From: JBBATK01 sp046052705
GTDB taxonomy: Bacteria; Bacteroidota; Ignavibacteria; Kapaibacteriales; NICIL-2
Length of the DNA stretch: 6,340 bases
NCBI GenBank assembly: GCA_046052705.1
Contig: JBJOLU010000182.1
Location: 1-6,340, forward strand
Direction of reading: 5' to 3'
The notes under the pieces were generated by a model that saw nothing but the letters and a program-made list of their open reading frames with translations, ran no database searches and was not told where the DNA came from. The translations under genes were made by a program, and so were the position numbers. Each line of letters begins with the position of its first letter. The stretch's first letter is position 1. Positions 1 to 5,860 of the stretch are shown piece by piece.

Positions 1-484
1 TATCTTCCAGCGAGAACCTGCCACCACTTCCCGAACAACAGAGCACCAGGCGCTTCAGTGAAGTATCGTTTGTAGCTCGCTCGATCACCGCGTTCACACA
101 CGCGCTCATATTCACAAAGCCACCCATAAATCGGTAGCGGGCCTTGGCTGTTGCACCCAACATTCGCGTGCCATTAGTTGTGGCAAAAATGATACGCTTA
201 CCGCTAACCTCTTCGCCTATTCGCAGTGGCGAGTTTCCCATATCAAAACCTTCCGGCGGCAGACCGCCTTGCTCTCCGGCAACGAGCGAGGCAGCATGCG
301 CGCTATCCTTTCGAAGGTCCAGGGCATGGTCCACGGACGAAGCAATGACAATATCTCCCGCTCCCTGAGATAGCATCGCACATATGGTTGTACCGGCTCG
401 AAGTACATCTATAACAATTGCGATGTCTTGATCGCAGAGGTCAAGGGGAACATTGTCCGGAGTGTAGACGACGTCGAGTATCAT
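1..484 (-). CDS. comB: 2-phosphosulfolactate phosphatase family protein (ComB-like), C-terminus outside window
   Basis: The first 161 residues read from ATG at 484 and leave the window still open; the family is about 230-240 residues, so roughly the last third is missing. Conserved blocks are the IDVLRAGTT segment (residues 25-33; the family usually has IDVLRASTT), GE at 70-71 followed by PEGFDMGNSP (77-86), TTNGT (102-106) and CSGSGGRFSLED (150-161). Archaeal ComB is a Mg-dependent phosphatase that converts 2-phosphosulfolactate to sulfolactate in coenzyme M synthesis. Many bacterial homologues occur in organisms without known coenzyme M, so family membership is firm but the substrate here is inferred. 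An in-frame TTG lies two codons upstream, but ATG gives the usual short N-terminus before the first strand. No Shine-Dalgarno sequence is visible. The gene diverges from kdsA across 62 bases. No other coenzyme M gene (comA, comC, comDE) is in view. Confidence 0.88.
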   Translation of the reverse strand, partial: MILDVVYTPDNVPLDLCDQDIAIVIDVLRAGTTICAMLSQGAGDIVIASSVDHALDLRKDSAHAASLVAGEQGGLPPEGFDMGNSPLRIGEEVSGKRIIFATTNGTRMLGATAKARYRFMGGFVNMSACVNAVIERATNDTSLKRLVLCCSGSGGRFSLED

Positions 485-546
485 GTGCAATAAAGCAATG
501 TGTGAGTGCACCTGAAGATAGCGCCTAAATATCGTAACTTCGTGCC
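485..546. promoter_or_regulatory. Divergent intergenic region, presumed comB and kdsA promoters
   Basis: This 62-base gap separates the start codons of two divergent genes, so it should hold at least one promoter for each, unless they lie inside the coding regions. I see no clear sigma-70 -35/-10 pair. On the plus strand TAACTTCG (535-542) resembles the Bacteroidota -7 element TAnnTTTG, but it lies only 4 bases before the kdsA ATG and would imply an almost leaderless message; no matching -33 TTG is seen. The presence of promoters is inferred from gene layout rather than motifs. Confidence 0.35.
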
Positions 547-1353
547 ATGGAATTGATACAACCAAAGAATAGCTTGGCACTTACGGTAATTGCCGGACCC
601 TGTGTAGTGGAGTCTCTGCAAATGCTCCACGATATAGCAGGTCCGCTGAAAGAACTCACCGAGTCACTGGCAGTGCCGTATGTGTTCAAAGCATCGTACC
701 GTAAGGCTAATCGTTCCAGTGCCGGCTCGTTTACCGGTGTTGGCGACGACAACGCGTTGCAATACCTGCAAGAAATCAAGCAGACCTACGGCGTGCCCAT
801 CCTAACCGATGTTCACGAAAGTACTGAGATAGCCACTGTGGCTACCGTTGCTGATGTGCTGCAGATTCCGGCGTTTCTCTGCCGCCAAACCGAGCTGTTA
901 GTTGCTGCCGGAAATAGCGGCAGAACAGTGAATATCAAGAAAGGGCAGTTTGCCGCACCCGACGACATGACCAAAGCTGTGGCAAAGGTTCGTGGTACGG
1001 GGAACTCCAATGTGTGGGTATGCGAACGTGGTACCAGTTTTGGCTATCATGACTTGGTTGTTGACATGCGCTCGTTGGTACTTATGAGAGATACCGGTTG
1101 CCCTGTGATTTTTGATGCCACACACTCCTTGCAAAAACCCAGCATAGGTGAAACATCCGGAGGTACTCCTGAACTTGTGCCGGCGCTTACTCGTGCAGCA
1201 GTAGCATTGGGTATCGATGGTTTATTTTTTGAGACTCATCCCGATCCGCCCAAAGCCCTCAGTGATGCTGCCACTCAGCTACCATTGCATAGTATACGTG
1301 AGTATCTGACTATGGCAGTTGAGCTGCACAACTTCGTTCACACCCGTGCCTAA
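547..1353 (+). CDS. kdsA: 3-deoxy-8-phosphooctulonate synthase (Kdo-8-phosphate synthase)
   Basis: Cytosolic enzyme that condenses phosphoenolpyruvate with arabinose-5-phosphate to give Kdo-8-phosphate, the precursor of the LPS inner-core sugar Kdo. At 268 residues it is close to the Aquifex-type length. Visible blocks are IAGPCVVES (15-23), FKASYRKANRSS (47-58), AFLCRQTELL (109-118), NIKKGQF (129-135), ERGTSFGYHDLVVDMRSL (160-177), FDATHSLQKP (189-198) and ETHPDPPKALSDAATQLPL (229-247). The last block separates KdsA from the related DAHP synthases. Cys19, His193, Glu229 and Asp240 align with the four metal ligands of the Aquifex enzyme (Cys11, His185, Glu222, Asp233), so this belongs to the metal-dependent class; the E. 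coli type has Asn at the Cys position. The usual FDKANRSS is YRKANRSS here. ATG at 547 has no visible Shine-Dalgarno sequence. lptC follows after 4 bases. Confidence 0.97.
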   Translation: MELIQPKNSLALTVIAGPCVVESLQMLHDIAGPLKELTESLAVPYVFKASYRKANRSSAGSFTGVGDDNALQYLQEIKQTYGVPILTDVHESTEIATVATVADVLQIPAFLCRQTELLVAAGNSGRTVNIKKGQFAAPDDMTKAVAKVRGTGNSNVWVCERGTSFGYHDLVVDMRSLVLMRDTGCPVIFDATHSLQKPSIGETSGGTPELVPALTRAAVALGIDGLFFETHPDPPKALSDAATQLPLHSIREYLTMAVELHNFVHTRA

Positions 1354-1357
1354 GATC

Positions 1358-1936
1358 ATGGCTGAATACAATACAGACCGTGCATGCTTTTTCCGCCACG
1401 CGGTGCGTGCGGCATTTGCGTGCATAGTGCTCTGTATGCTTTCTGCAGGCTGCAACGACGACGTTCAAGTTGCGCAAACAGTAGATACATCGGGAATTGA
1501 ACTTGATGCCGCCAACACCGTATGGGATGCGGAAATTGTTTTCACAGATTCCGTTACGACTAAAGCAACTGTTCAGGCCGATCGCGCCAGAATCTATGCC
1601 TCGAGGCAGGAGACACTGCTTGATTCGAATGTTGTGGTGTTCTTCTTTGAGAAAGACGGCACGCAAGCCGCGCAGTTACATTGCCACAAAGCTAGGGTGG
1701 ACAACAGAACAAACACCATGTATGCCACGGGTAATGTTGTGATTGAATCGGCGCTGAGTTCCACCCGCGTGGAAAGCAACTCCATGATGTGGAACGGCAA
1801 TACGCGTAAACTCAGCTCACAGGAATACGTCAAGGTGAATCGGCCCGGTGAATTGATTGAGGGCGGAGTGGGCTTTGAGTCTGATGAATCGATGAGTAAC
1901 TATCGCATCTTTAAAGTACGCGGAGTAAAACAGTGA
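1358..1936 (+). CDS. lptC: LPS export ABC transporter periplasmic protein LptC, predicted lipoprotein
   Basis: LptC takes LPS from the LptBFG transporter at the inner membrane and hands it to the periplasmic bridge protein LptA. The 192-residue product starts with a basic segment (Arg8, Arg13, Arg17), a hydrophobic stretch at about 18-28 and a lipobox LSAGC (28-32). Cleavage before Cys32 would make it a lipoprotein, whereas E. coli LptC is held by a transmembrane helix. From about residue 45 the protein is strand-rich with the LptC beta-jellyroll pattern, including YATGNVVIES and, near the end, EGGVGFESDESMSNYRIFKV. The ATG at 1358 lies 4 bases after the kdsA stop and begins just before the signal peptide. 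An in-frame ATG at 1319 would add 13 residues and overlap kdsA by 35 bases, which is less likely. The kdsA neighbour supports an LPS role. lptA and lptB are not in view. Confidence 0.9.
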   Translation: MAEYNTDRACFFRHAVRAAFACIVLCMLSAGCNDDVQVAQTVDTSGIELDAANTVWDAEIVFTDSVTTKATVQADRARIYASRQETLLDSNVVVFFFEKDGTQAAQLHCHKARVDNRTNTMYATGNVVIESALSSTRVESNSMMWNGNTRKLSSQEYVKVNRPGELIEGGVGFESDESMSNYRIFKVRGVKQ

Positions 1937-1949
1937 TACAGGTAATAAC

Positions 1950-2780
1950 GTGATACAAAGCTCACAACCTTCAGAGAGCCTAAGATCCTATCTCATAGCA
2001 GGGAATTGGAAAATGAATACGCTGTACGGCGATGCTATGTCGTTAGCGAGTAATCTTAGTACGGCTATTCCGCAGGTACTGCAACGCTCACATCAACACG
2101 TTTCTGTGGCCGTGTTTCCACCGGCATTGTGGTTGCCGGCCGTAATCACCGCGCTCAATACTACACCCATAAAAGTTGGCGCTCAGAATTGTTCAGAACA
2201 TACCAAAGGTGCTCACACCGGAGAGATCTCTGCTGCGATGATCGCATCAGCAGGCGCACACTTTGTGATTGTTGGTCATAGCGAGCGCCGAACAATGCAT
2301 GGAGAGAGTTCGCAGATAGTGGCCGCCAAAGCCCTGGCTGCAATGAGCAACAACCTTACTCCTATTGTGTGTGTGGGCGAATCACTTTCGGAGCGTGAAC
2401 AAGGGCGAGCGTGGTCCGTGATTTCGGAACAACTGCTTGCCGTCATTGAGGCCTGCGATCAAGCTCAGAGAAACTCACTTATTGTGGCCTACGAACCGGT
2501 ATGGGCCATTGGCAGTGGTGTTGCAGCTACCACCGAGTACATCGCAGAGATTCATGGGCGAATCCGGGCACTATTACAACACACGGGCTGCGAGCAAGAT
2601 TCCCGTAGAATGATCCTTTACGGCGGTAGTGTAACTCCGGCTAATGCAGCCGAGATATTTTCGCTGGCGGATGTGGACGGAGCATTAGTGGGCGGTGCTT
2701 CGCTCAATGCTGATAGCTTTACTGCTATTGTACATTCCGCTATTGTACAAGACGCTGCAGGGGGCCCGGAATCTTGTTAA
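1950..2780 (+). CDS. tpiA: Triosephosphate isomerase
   Basis: Interconverts dihydroxyacetone phosphate and glyceraldehyde-3-phosphate in glycolysis and gluconeogenesis. The 276-residue product has the full catalytic set: Asn19 and Lys21 in GNWKMN (18-23), His110 in VGHSERR (108-114) and Glu182 in YEPVW (181-185). Flexible loop 6 reads AIGSGVAAT (186-194), close to the yeast form, and the phosphate-binding segments are YGGSV (224-228) and GGASL (248-252). AQNCSEHTKGAHTGEIS (78-94) is also typical. The start is GTG at 1950, because an in-frame TAA at 1944-1946 excludes anything further upstream and the next ATG falls inside GNWKMN. This leaves about 10 more N-terminal residues than usual. The C-terminus is also slightly long and contains a 15-base near-exact tandem duplication. 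It lies 13 bases after lptC and overlaps pgsA by 7 bases. Confidence 0.97.
   Translation: MIQSSQPSESLRSYLIAGNWKMNTLYGDAMSLASNLSTAIPQVLQRSHQHVSVAVFPPALWLPAVITALNTTPIKVGAQNCSEHTKGAHTGEISAAMIASAGAHFVIVGHSERRTMHGESSQIVAAKALAAMSNNLTPIVCVGESLSEREQGRAWSVISEQLLAVIEACDQAQRNSLIVAYEPVWAIGSGVAATTEYIAEIHGRIRALLQHTGCEQDSRRMILYGGSVTPANAAEIFSLADVDGALVGGASLNADSFTAIVHSAIVQDAAGGPESC
2724..2753 (+). repeat. 15-base tandem duplication within the 3' end of tpiA
   Basis: Two adjacent 15-base units (2724-2738 and 2739-2753) share their first 11 bases, GCTATTGTACA, and match at 12 of 15 positions overall. They are in frame and encode AIVHS followed by AIVQD (residues 259-268 of TpiA), lengthening the C-terminal helix or tail. 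The repeat was read directly from the sequence; that it arose by duplication is inference. Confidence 0.75.
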
Positions 2781-3361
2781 CCTGGGCAAACATATTAACC
2801 TCATTGCGGGTGTTTATTGCACCGGCATTTTTCTATTTCATCATCACCGGCCAGCCCGTTCACACACGTGTGGCAATACTGCTGTTCGGCTTTGGTGCAC
2901 TTACGGATTTCCTCGACGGATATATTGCTAGAAGGCTCAGTGAAGAATCGGAACTGGGGAATTTCCTGGATCCCTTGGCAGACAAGATTCTGGTGTTGTC
3001 TGCGTTCTTCTCCTTCGTGTTTCTGGACATCGCGCCGCTTTGGTTGGTGCTTGTAATCATCGCCCGTGATGCGGCCACCACTGCCATAAGAGTGTATGCG
3101 GAAAATATTGGCAGACCAATAGTTACCAGTCGAAGCGCAAAATGGAAAACGGCACTGCAGATGATCTATGTATTTCTTGTGTTGATATTGATCGGCATTG
3201 CACGTACTCCGGAGTTTCCTGAAGCTGCTGCATGGGCCACGAACGCACTGGCTTCACCTGTACCGGTAGTTCTTCTTTGGCTGCTAGCAGCATTCACTGT
3301 ACTGACCTTCGTGGAGTATGTTGTGAAGAACAATTACTTGTTCTCTCGGCGTTCACATTGA
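2774..3361 (+). CDS. pgsA: CDP-diacylglycerol--glycerol-3-phosphate 3-phosphatidyltransferase (phosphatidylglycerophosphate synthase)
   Basis: Inner-membrane enzyme that joins CDP-diacylglycerol and glycerol-3-phosphate into phosphatidylglycerophosphate, the precursor of phosphatidylglycerol and cardiolipin. The 195-residue product carries an intact CDP-alcohol phosphotransferase signature: Asp45, Asp48-Gly49, Ala52-Arg53, Gly62, Asp66 and Asp70 with exact family spacing. SAKWKT followed by Q129 (121-129) resembles the PgsA GKWKT region and favours PgsA over PssA or cardiolipin synthase. Hydrophobic segments lie near 9-27, 32-44, 72-98, 127-142 and 157-181. The start is TTG at 2774, which gives the usual N-terminus (WANILTSLRVFIAP); AGGGGG at 2759-2764, 9 bases upstream, is a plausible ribosome binding site. 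The start overlaps the tpiA stop, suggesting translational coupling. The stop overlaps the stop of convergent surE. The exact CDP-alcohol phosphotransferase subtype is assigned by similarity. Confidence 0.93.
   Translation: MLTWANILTSLRVFIAPAFFYFIITGQPVHTRVAILLFGFGALTDFLDGYIARRLSEESELGNFLDPLADKILVLSAFFSFVFLDIAPLWLVLVIIARDAATTAIRVYAENIGRPIVTSRSAKWKTALQMIYVFLVLILIGIARTPEFPEAAAWATNALASPVPVVLLWLLAAFTVLTFVEYVVKNNYLFSRRSH
3327..3344. repeat. Perfect 7-bp inverted repeat at the convergent gene junction
   Basis: AGAACAA (3327-3333) and TTGTTCT (3338-3344) are exact reverse complements around a 4-base loop, TTAC. The hairpin lies inside the end of pgsA, just ahead of the tail-to-tail overlap with surE. 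It could act on either strand, but it is AT-rich and has no following T-tract, so I list it as an inverted repeat rather than a terminator. Confidence 0.45.
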
Positions 3362-4114
3362 GTCCAGTTTCTCGGACAGCTTCCGCATGGTTGGAGCATC
3401 GGTGAGCTTAAAGGTAATAGGTGTTACCGCCACGAATCCCTCTTCTACAGCTACATCGTCGCTTAGTGAGTCTCCGTCTAAATTTCTATACGTGCCCTTG
3501 ATCCAGTAATACTCTTTGCCCATGGGATCCAGGCGACGTTCGTAGGTGTCTATCCATTCGCCATGACCTTGCTTTGTTACTTTGAGCCCACGAATAGCAT
3601 CGGCAGGCAAATCCGGAACGTTTACGTTCAGCACCGTACCGGCAGGAATATCCAGCTCGAAATACCGCGAGGCCAGATACCGTGCGGTTTGCGCGGCAGC
3701 ATCACAATTGGCCTCCCACGAAAAACTTCCAAGTGAAACGGCTATAGAAGGAATACCGAGCATCACACCTTCGGTGGCCGCAGATACCGTACCGGAATAC
3801 AACACATTGATTGCGGTGTTGTACCCAAAGTTGATACCGCTTACAATCAGATCGATTGGCTCTTTGATTAAGGTGCTCAAGCCAAGCTTCACGCAGTCTG
3901 CCGGCGTGCCGTCTACTGCCAGCCCGAAGAACTCATCGTTTCGATGAAAAGGTGTAGCACGCAGAGGGCTGTTCACCGTAAGGGCGTGACCCACTGCGCT
4001 TTGTTGACGATCGGGAGCAACTACCACCACATTTCCAACATCACGCAGGGCTTGGGCCAAAGCATAAATGCCCGGGGAGTCTATACCATCGTCGTTTGTT
4101 ACCAGAATATTCAC
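3353..4114 (-). CDS. surE: 5'/3'-nucleotidase SurE
   Basis: Metal-dependent phosphatase acting on nucleoside 5'- and 3'-monophosphates, and in some species on short polyphosphate; linked to stationary-phase survival. The 253-residue product opens with the hallmark MNILVTNDDGIDSPG. Predicted metal ligands are Asp8, Asp9, Ser39 (in APDRQQSAVGHALT, 34-46) and Asn95 (in VSGINFGYNT, 91-100). Other family blocks are VDGTPADCVKLG (68-79), LYSGTVSAATEG (105-116) and VNVPDLP (164-170). Near the C-terminus AVTPITFKLTD (229-239) matches the SurE VTPL...DLT motif. The start is GTG at 4114 with a GAGGA Shine-Dalgarno sequence at 4119-4123. It is the last gene of the minus-strand run, 23 bases after miaA, and its stop overlaps the end of pgsA by 9 bases. 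Confidence 0.96.
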   Translation of the reverse strand: MNILVTNDDGIDSPGIYALAQALRDVGNVVVVAPDRQQSAVGHALTVNSPLRATPFHRNDEFFGLAVDGTPADCVKLGLSTLIKEPIDLIVSGINFGYNTAINVLYSGTVSAATEGVMLGIPSIAVSLGSFSWEANCDAAAQTARYLASRYFELDIPAGTVLNVNVPDLPADAIRGLKVTKQGHGEWIDTYERRLDPMGKEYYWIKGTYRNLDGDSLSDDVAVEEGFVAVTPITFKLTDAPTMRKLSEKLDSM

Positions 4115-4118
4115 GGTG

Positions 4119-4123
4119 TCCTC
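4119..4123 (-). promoter_or_regulatory. Ribosome binding site of surE
   Basis: On the minus strand GAGGA lies 4 bases ahead of the GTG codon at 4114. It supports this non-ATG start, which the MNILVTNDDG N-terminus also requires. Confidence 0.6.
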
Positions 4124-4137
4124 GTTGATTGTAATTG

Positions 4138-5097
4138 CTAAATATTGCTCAATATGTGCTCTGCCATAGTGTGCGTGGTTCCTTGCACATTGATTGCGTC
4201 GGGGAATTGATGCCGGGCCCAGGTGCGCTGCCTCTTTGCGTATTGCCTGGTTGAAATCACCATGGCCTGTTGCGCTTGAGATTTGCTCAGATCGCCGTTG
4301 ATGTAAGCTATCATTTCTCTATATCCAACCGTTGCCAAGCTCTGCGTAGAAGGCGATAAACCGGAGTGAAGCAGGTTGCGAACTTCTTCTTCAAATCCAC
4401 ACTCCCACATGTGAACCACGCGTTGCTCAATGCGTTCGTTCAGTTCTTGGGTATCCACCTGCAGAACAAACAACTGAATGCTCGAATGAGCCGGAAAAAC
4501 CTTCATGCTCTGTGCATCGGACAGCGGCACACCATGTAGTCGGTAGTATGTAAGTGCGCGATCAACCCTTCGGGGATTTCGGTCGCTATACCTGACTGCA
4601 GAGACGGGATCAACGCGCTCTAACTCTTCGTAGAGCACATCGGCGTGGCCGGATTCGCGTTGCATTTGAATCTCATGGCGAATCTCGTCTGCGCCTGCGG
4701 AATCAACAACTTCATCCTCACTAAGAAAATCTTGCACTAATGATTTGATATACAAACCTGTTCCACCGGCAATAATTGCCGGGGTCTGGGCGGCGTTCAG
4801 AGAAGAGAGAATGCTATCTGCATATCGCCTGTACGCACCGGTGCTAAACAATTCTTGGGGCTCGCAAATATCTATGCCGTAATGCCTCACACGCGAGCGA
4901 TCTTCCGCCGTAGGCTTAGCGGTACCAATATCAAGTCCGCGAAACACCAAGCGTGAATCTGCCGATACGACGTTTCCTCGCAAAGCCCGGGCCAGCTCTA
5001 TAGCCAATGCAGTTTTTCCTGATGCAGTGGGTCCGTACAAAGCAATAACAGGAGTAGAGCTCGCATTGATGCTCAGGGCTTCATGTACAGAGCTCAT
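4138..5097 (-). CDS. miaA: tRNA dimethylallyltransferase MiaA
   Basis: Transfers a dimethylallyl group from dimethylallyl diphosphate to N6 of adenosine 37 in tRNAs that read UNN codons, which stabilises codon-anticodon pairing. The 319-residue length is normal (E. coli 316). Visible blocks are the P-loop GPTASGKT (22-29), SADSRLVFRGLDIGTAKPT (45-63, with Asp47 as the likely general base), GGTGLYIK (111-118), RNPRRVDRAL (173-182), VGYRE (257-261) and TRQYAKRQRTWAR (283-295). Many bacterial MiaAs read DSxQVY where this one reads DSRLVF; E. coli also has Leu at the Gln position, so activity is not in doubt. The start is ATG at 5097, within an ATGA overlap with the pcm stop, and is preceded by GGGAG at 5104-5108. 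Co-translation with pcm is likely. surE follows after 23 bases. Confidence 0.96.
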   Translation of the reverse strand: MSSVHEALSINASSTPVIALYGPTASGKTALAIELARALRGNVVSADSRLVFRGLDIGTAKPTAEDRSRVRHYGIDICEPQELFSTGAYRRYADSILSSLNAAQTPAIIAGGTGLYIKSLVQDFLSEDEVVDSAGADEIRHEIQMQRESGHADVLYEELERVDPVSAVRYSDRNPRRVDRALTYYRLHGVPLSDAQSMKVFPAHSSIQLFVLQVDTQELNERIEQRVVHMWECGFEEEVRNLLHSGLSPSTQSLATVGYREMIAYINGDLSKSQAQQAMVISTRQYAKRQRTWARHQFPDAINVQGTTHTMAEHILSNI

Positions 5098-5777
5098 TGC
5101 TTACTCCCGCTACGATCGGACCAGCCTTCTTCGCCAATCAACGGCACGAACGAGAATGAATCCTTCGATGCGTGTTCGTCATATTCTGTTTCACCAAGCC
5201 TGTCTACTATCACCATACGTTGTTGGGTACTGCCTCCAACGGGCGCTATCAAACGTCCGCCAATGCGAAGCTGATGAAGCAGATGTTGCGGCATATCGGG
5301 AGCACCGGCGGTAACGATGATGCGATCGTACGGAGCCTGTTCCGCGTACCCTAAAGTACCATCGCCCAGAATACAGGTAACAGGGAGGTGCAACGAGGCA
5401 AGCAGGGGAGAGGTGCGGCGATAAAGTTCAGGCTGACGCTCAATGCTTATAACTTCTGCTCCCATAGCTGCAAGCACGGCCGCTTGATATCCACTACCGG
5501 TACCTATTTCGAGAATTTTACAACCGGGTTCCACATTGAGTTCCTGGGTCATGAAAGCCACTGTGTATGGCTGCGAGATTGTCTGGTCGTGACCAATGGG
5601 AAGGGCAACGTCGTTGTATACCTTGCGAACAAAAACGGCAGGAACAAACTTCTCGCGAGGAACACTGCGCATGGCTTCAAGAACACGCGAATCTCTAATA
5701 CCTTTGGCCTGCAATACTTCCATCAGCTCATCCTTTGTGGTGTCTGTCGGAAGTGATTGCGAGGGTGATTTTCTCAT
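5094..5777 (-). CDS. pcm: Protein-L-isoaspartate O-methyltransferase
   Basis: Cytosolic repair enzyme that methylates isoaspartyl residues in aged proteins using S-adenosylmethionine, allowing their return to normal aspartyl linkages. From ATG at 5777 the product is 227 residues. Blocks, numbered from that ATG, are the substrate loop IGHDQTISQPYTVAFM (61-76), SAM motif I ILEIGTGSGYQAA (88-100), the acidic post-I strand VISIER (109-114), GDGTLGY (138-144) and PVGG (179-182). An in-frame TTG at 5813 would add 12 residues (239 in all). I prefer the ATG because the extension has no conserved character and E. coli Pcm is only 208 residues, but neither start has a clear Shine-Dalgarno sequence. The C-terminal tail past about residue 200 is longer than in E. 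coli and of low similarity. It lies 83 bases after cdaA and overlaps miaA by 4 bases. Confidence 0.95.
   Translation of the reverse strand: MRKSPSQSLPTDTTKDELMEVLQAKGIRDSRVLEAMRSVPREKFVPAVFVRKVYNDVALPIGHDQTISQPYTVAFMTQELNVEPGCKILEIGTGSGYQAAVLAAMGAEVISIERQPELYRRTSPLLASLHLPVTCILGDGTLGYAEQAPYDRIIVTAGAPDMPQHLLHQLRIGGRLIAPVGGSTQQRMVIVDRLGETEYDEHASKDSFSFVPLIGEEGWSDRSGSKQ
5104..5108 (-). promoter_or_regulatory. Ribosome binding site of miaA
   Basis: GGGAG on the minus strand lies 6 bases ahead of the miaA ATG, inside the last codons of pcm. With the 4-base ATGA overlap it suggests both reinitiation and independent entry. Confidence 0.55.
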
Positions 5778-5860
5778 GGCTGAAGTTTGTAGGAAGTGTT
5801 GTTTGTGTGACAAGTTGGTATGTTAATTCTCTTGTGTGCGGGCGCATGGTTGAAAACGCA
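5778..5860 (-). other. Gap between cdaA and pcm
   Basis: These 83 bases separate the cdaA stop from the preferred pcm ATG; with the alternative TTG start the gap shrinks to 47 bases. I find no terminator-like hairpin with a T-tract and no clear promoter boxes. Read-through from cdaA into pcm is therefore possible, though a promoter for pcm cannot be excluded. Confidence 0.4.

Noticed and set aside
486..512. Weak GTGCA/TGCAC inverted repeat in the comB-kdsA gap
   Set aside because: Only 5 bp with a long loop; expected by chance and not a convincing operator.
1319..1357. Upstream in-frame ATG at 1319 as the lptC start
   Set aside because: It would overlap kdsA by 35 bases and place 13 unrelated residues before the signal peptide; ATG at 1358 lies just after the kdsA stop and suits a lipoprotein leader.
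1310..1666. Long open frame of about 118 codons antisense to lptC
   Set aside because: Its translation has no recognisable domain, it spans the end of kdsA and the well-supported lptC, and it has no independent support; it is a shadow frame.
2121..2139. Perfect 6-bp inverted repeat CCGGCA...TGCCGG inside tpiA
   Set aside because: It lies in mid-gene coding sequence, is short, and has no second copy that I noticed, so it is not a REP element or terminator.
5778..5813. TTG at 5813 as the pcm start (12 extra residues)
   Set aside because: No Shine-Dalgarno sequence and no conserved character in the added residues; kept as an alternative only.
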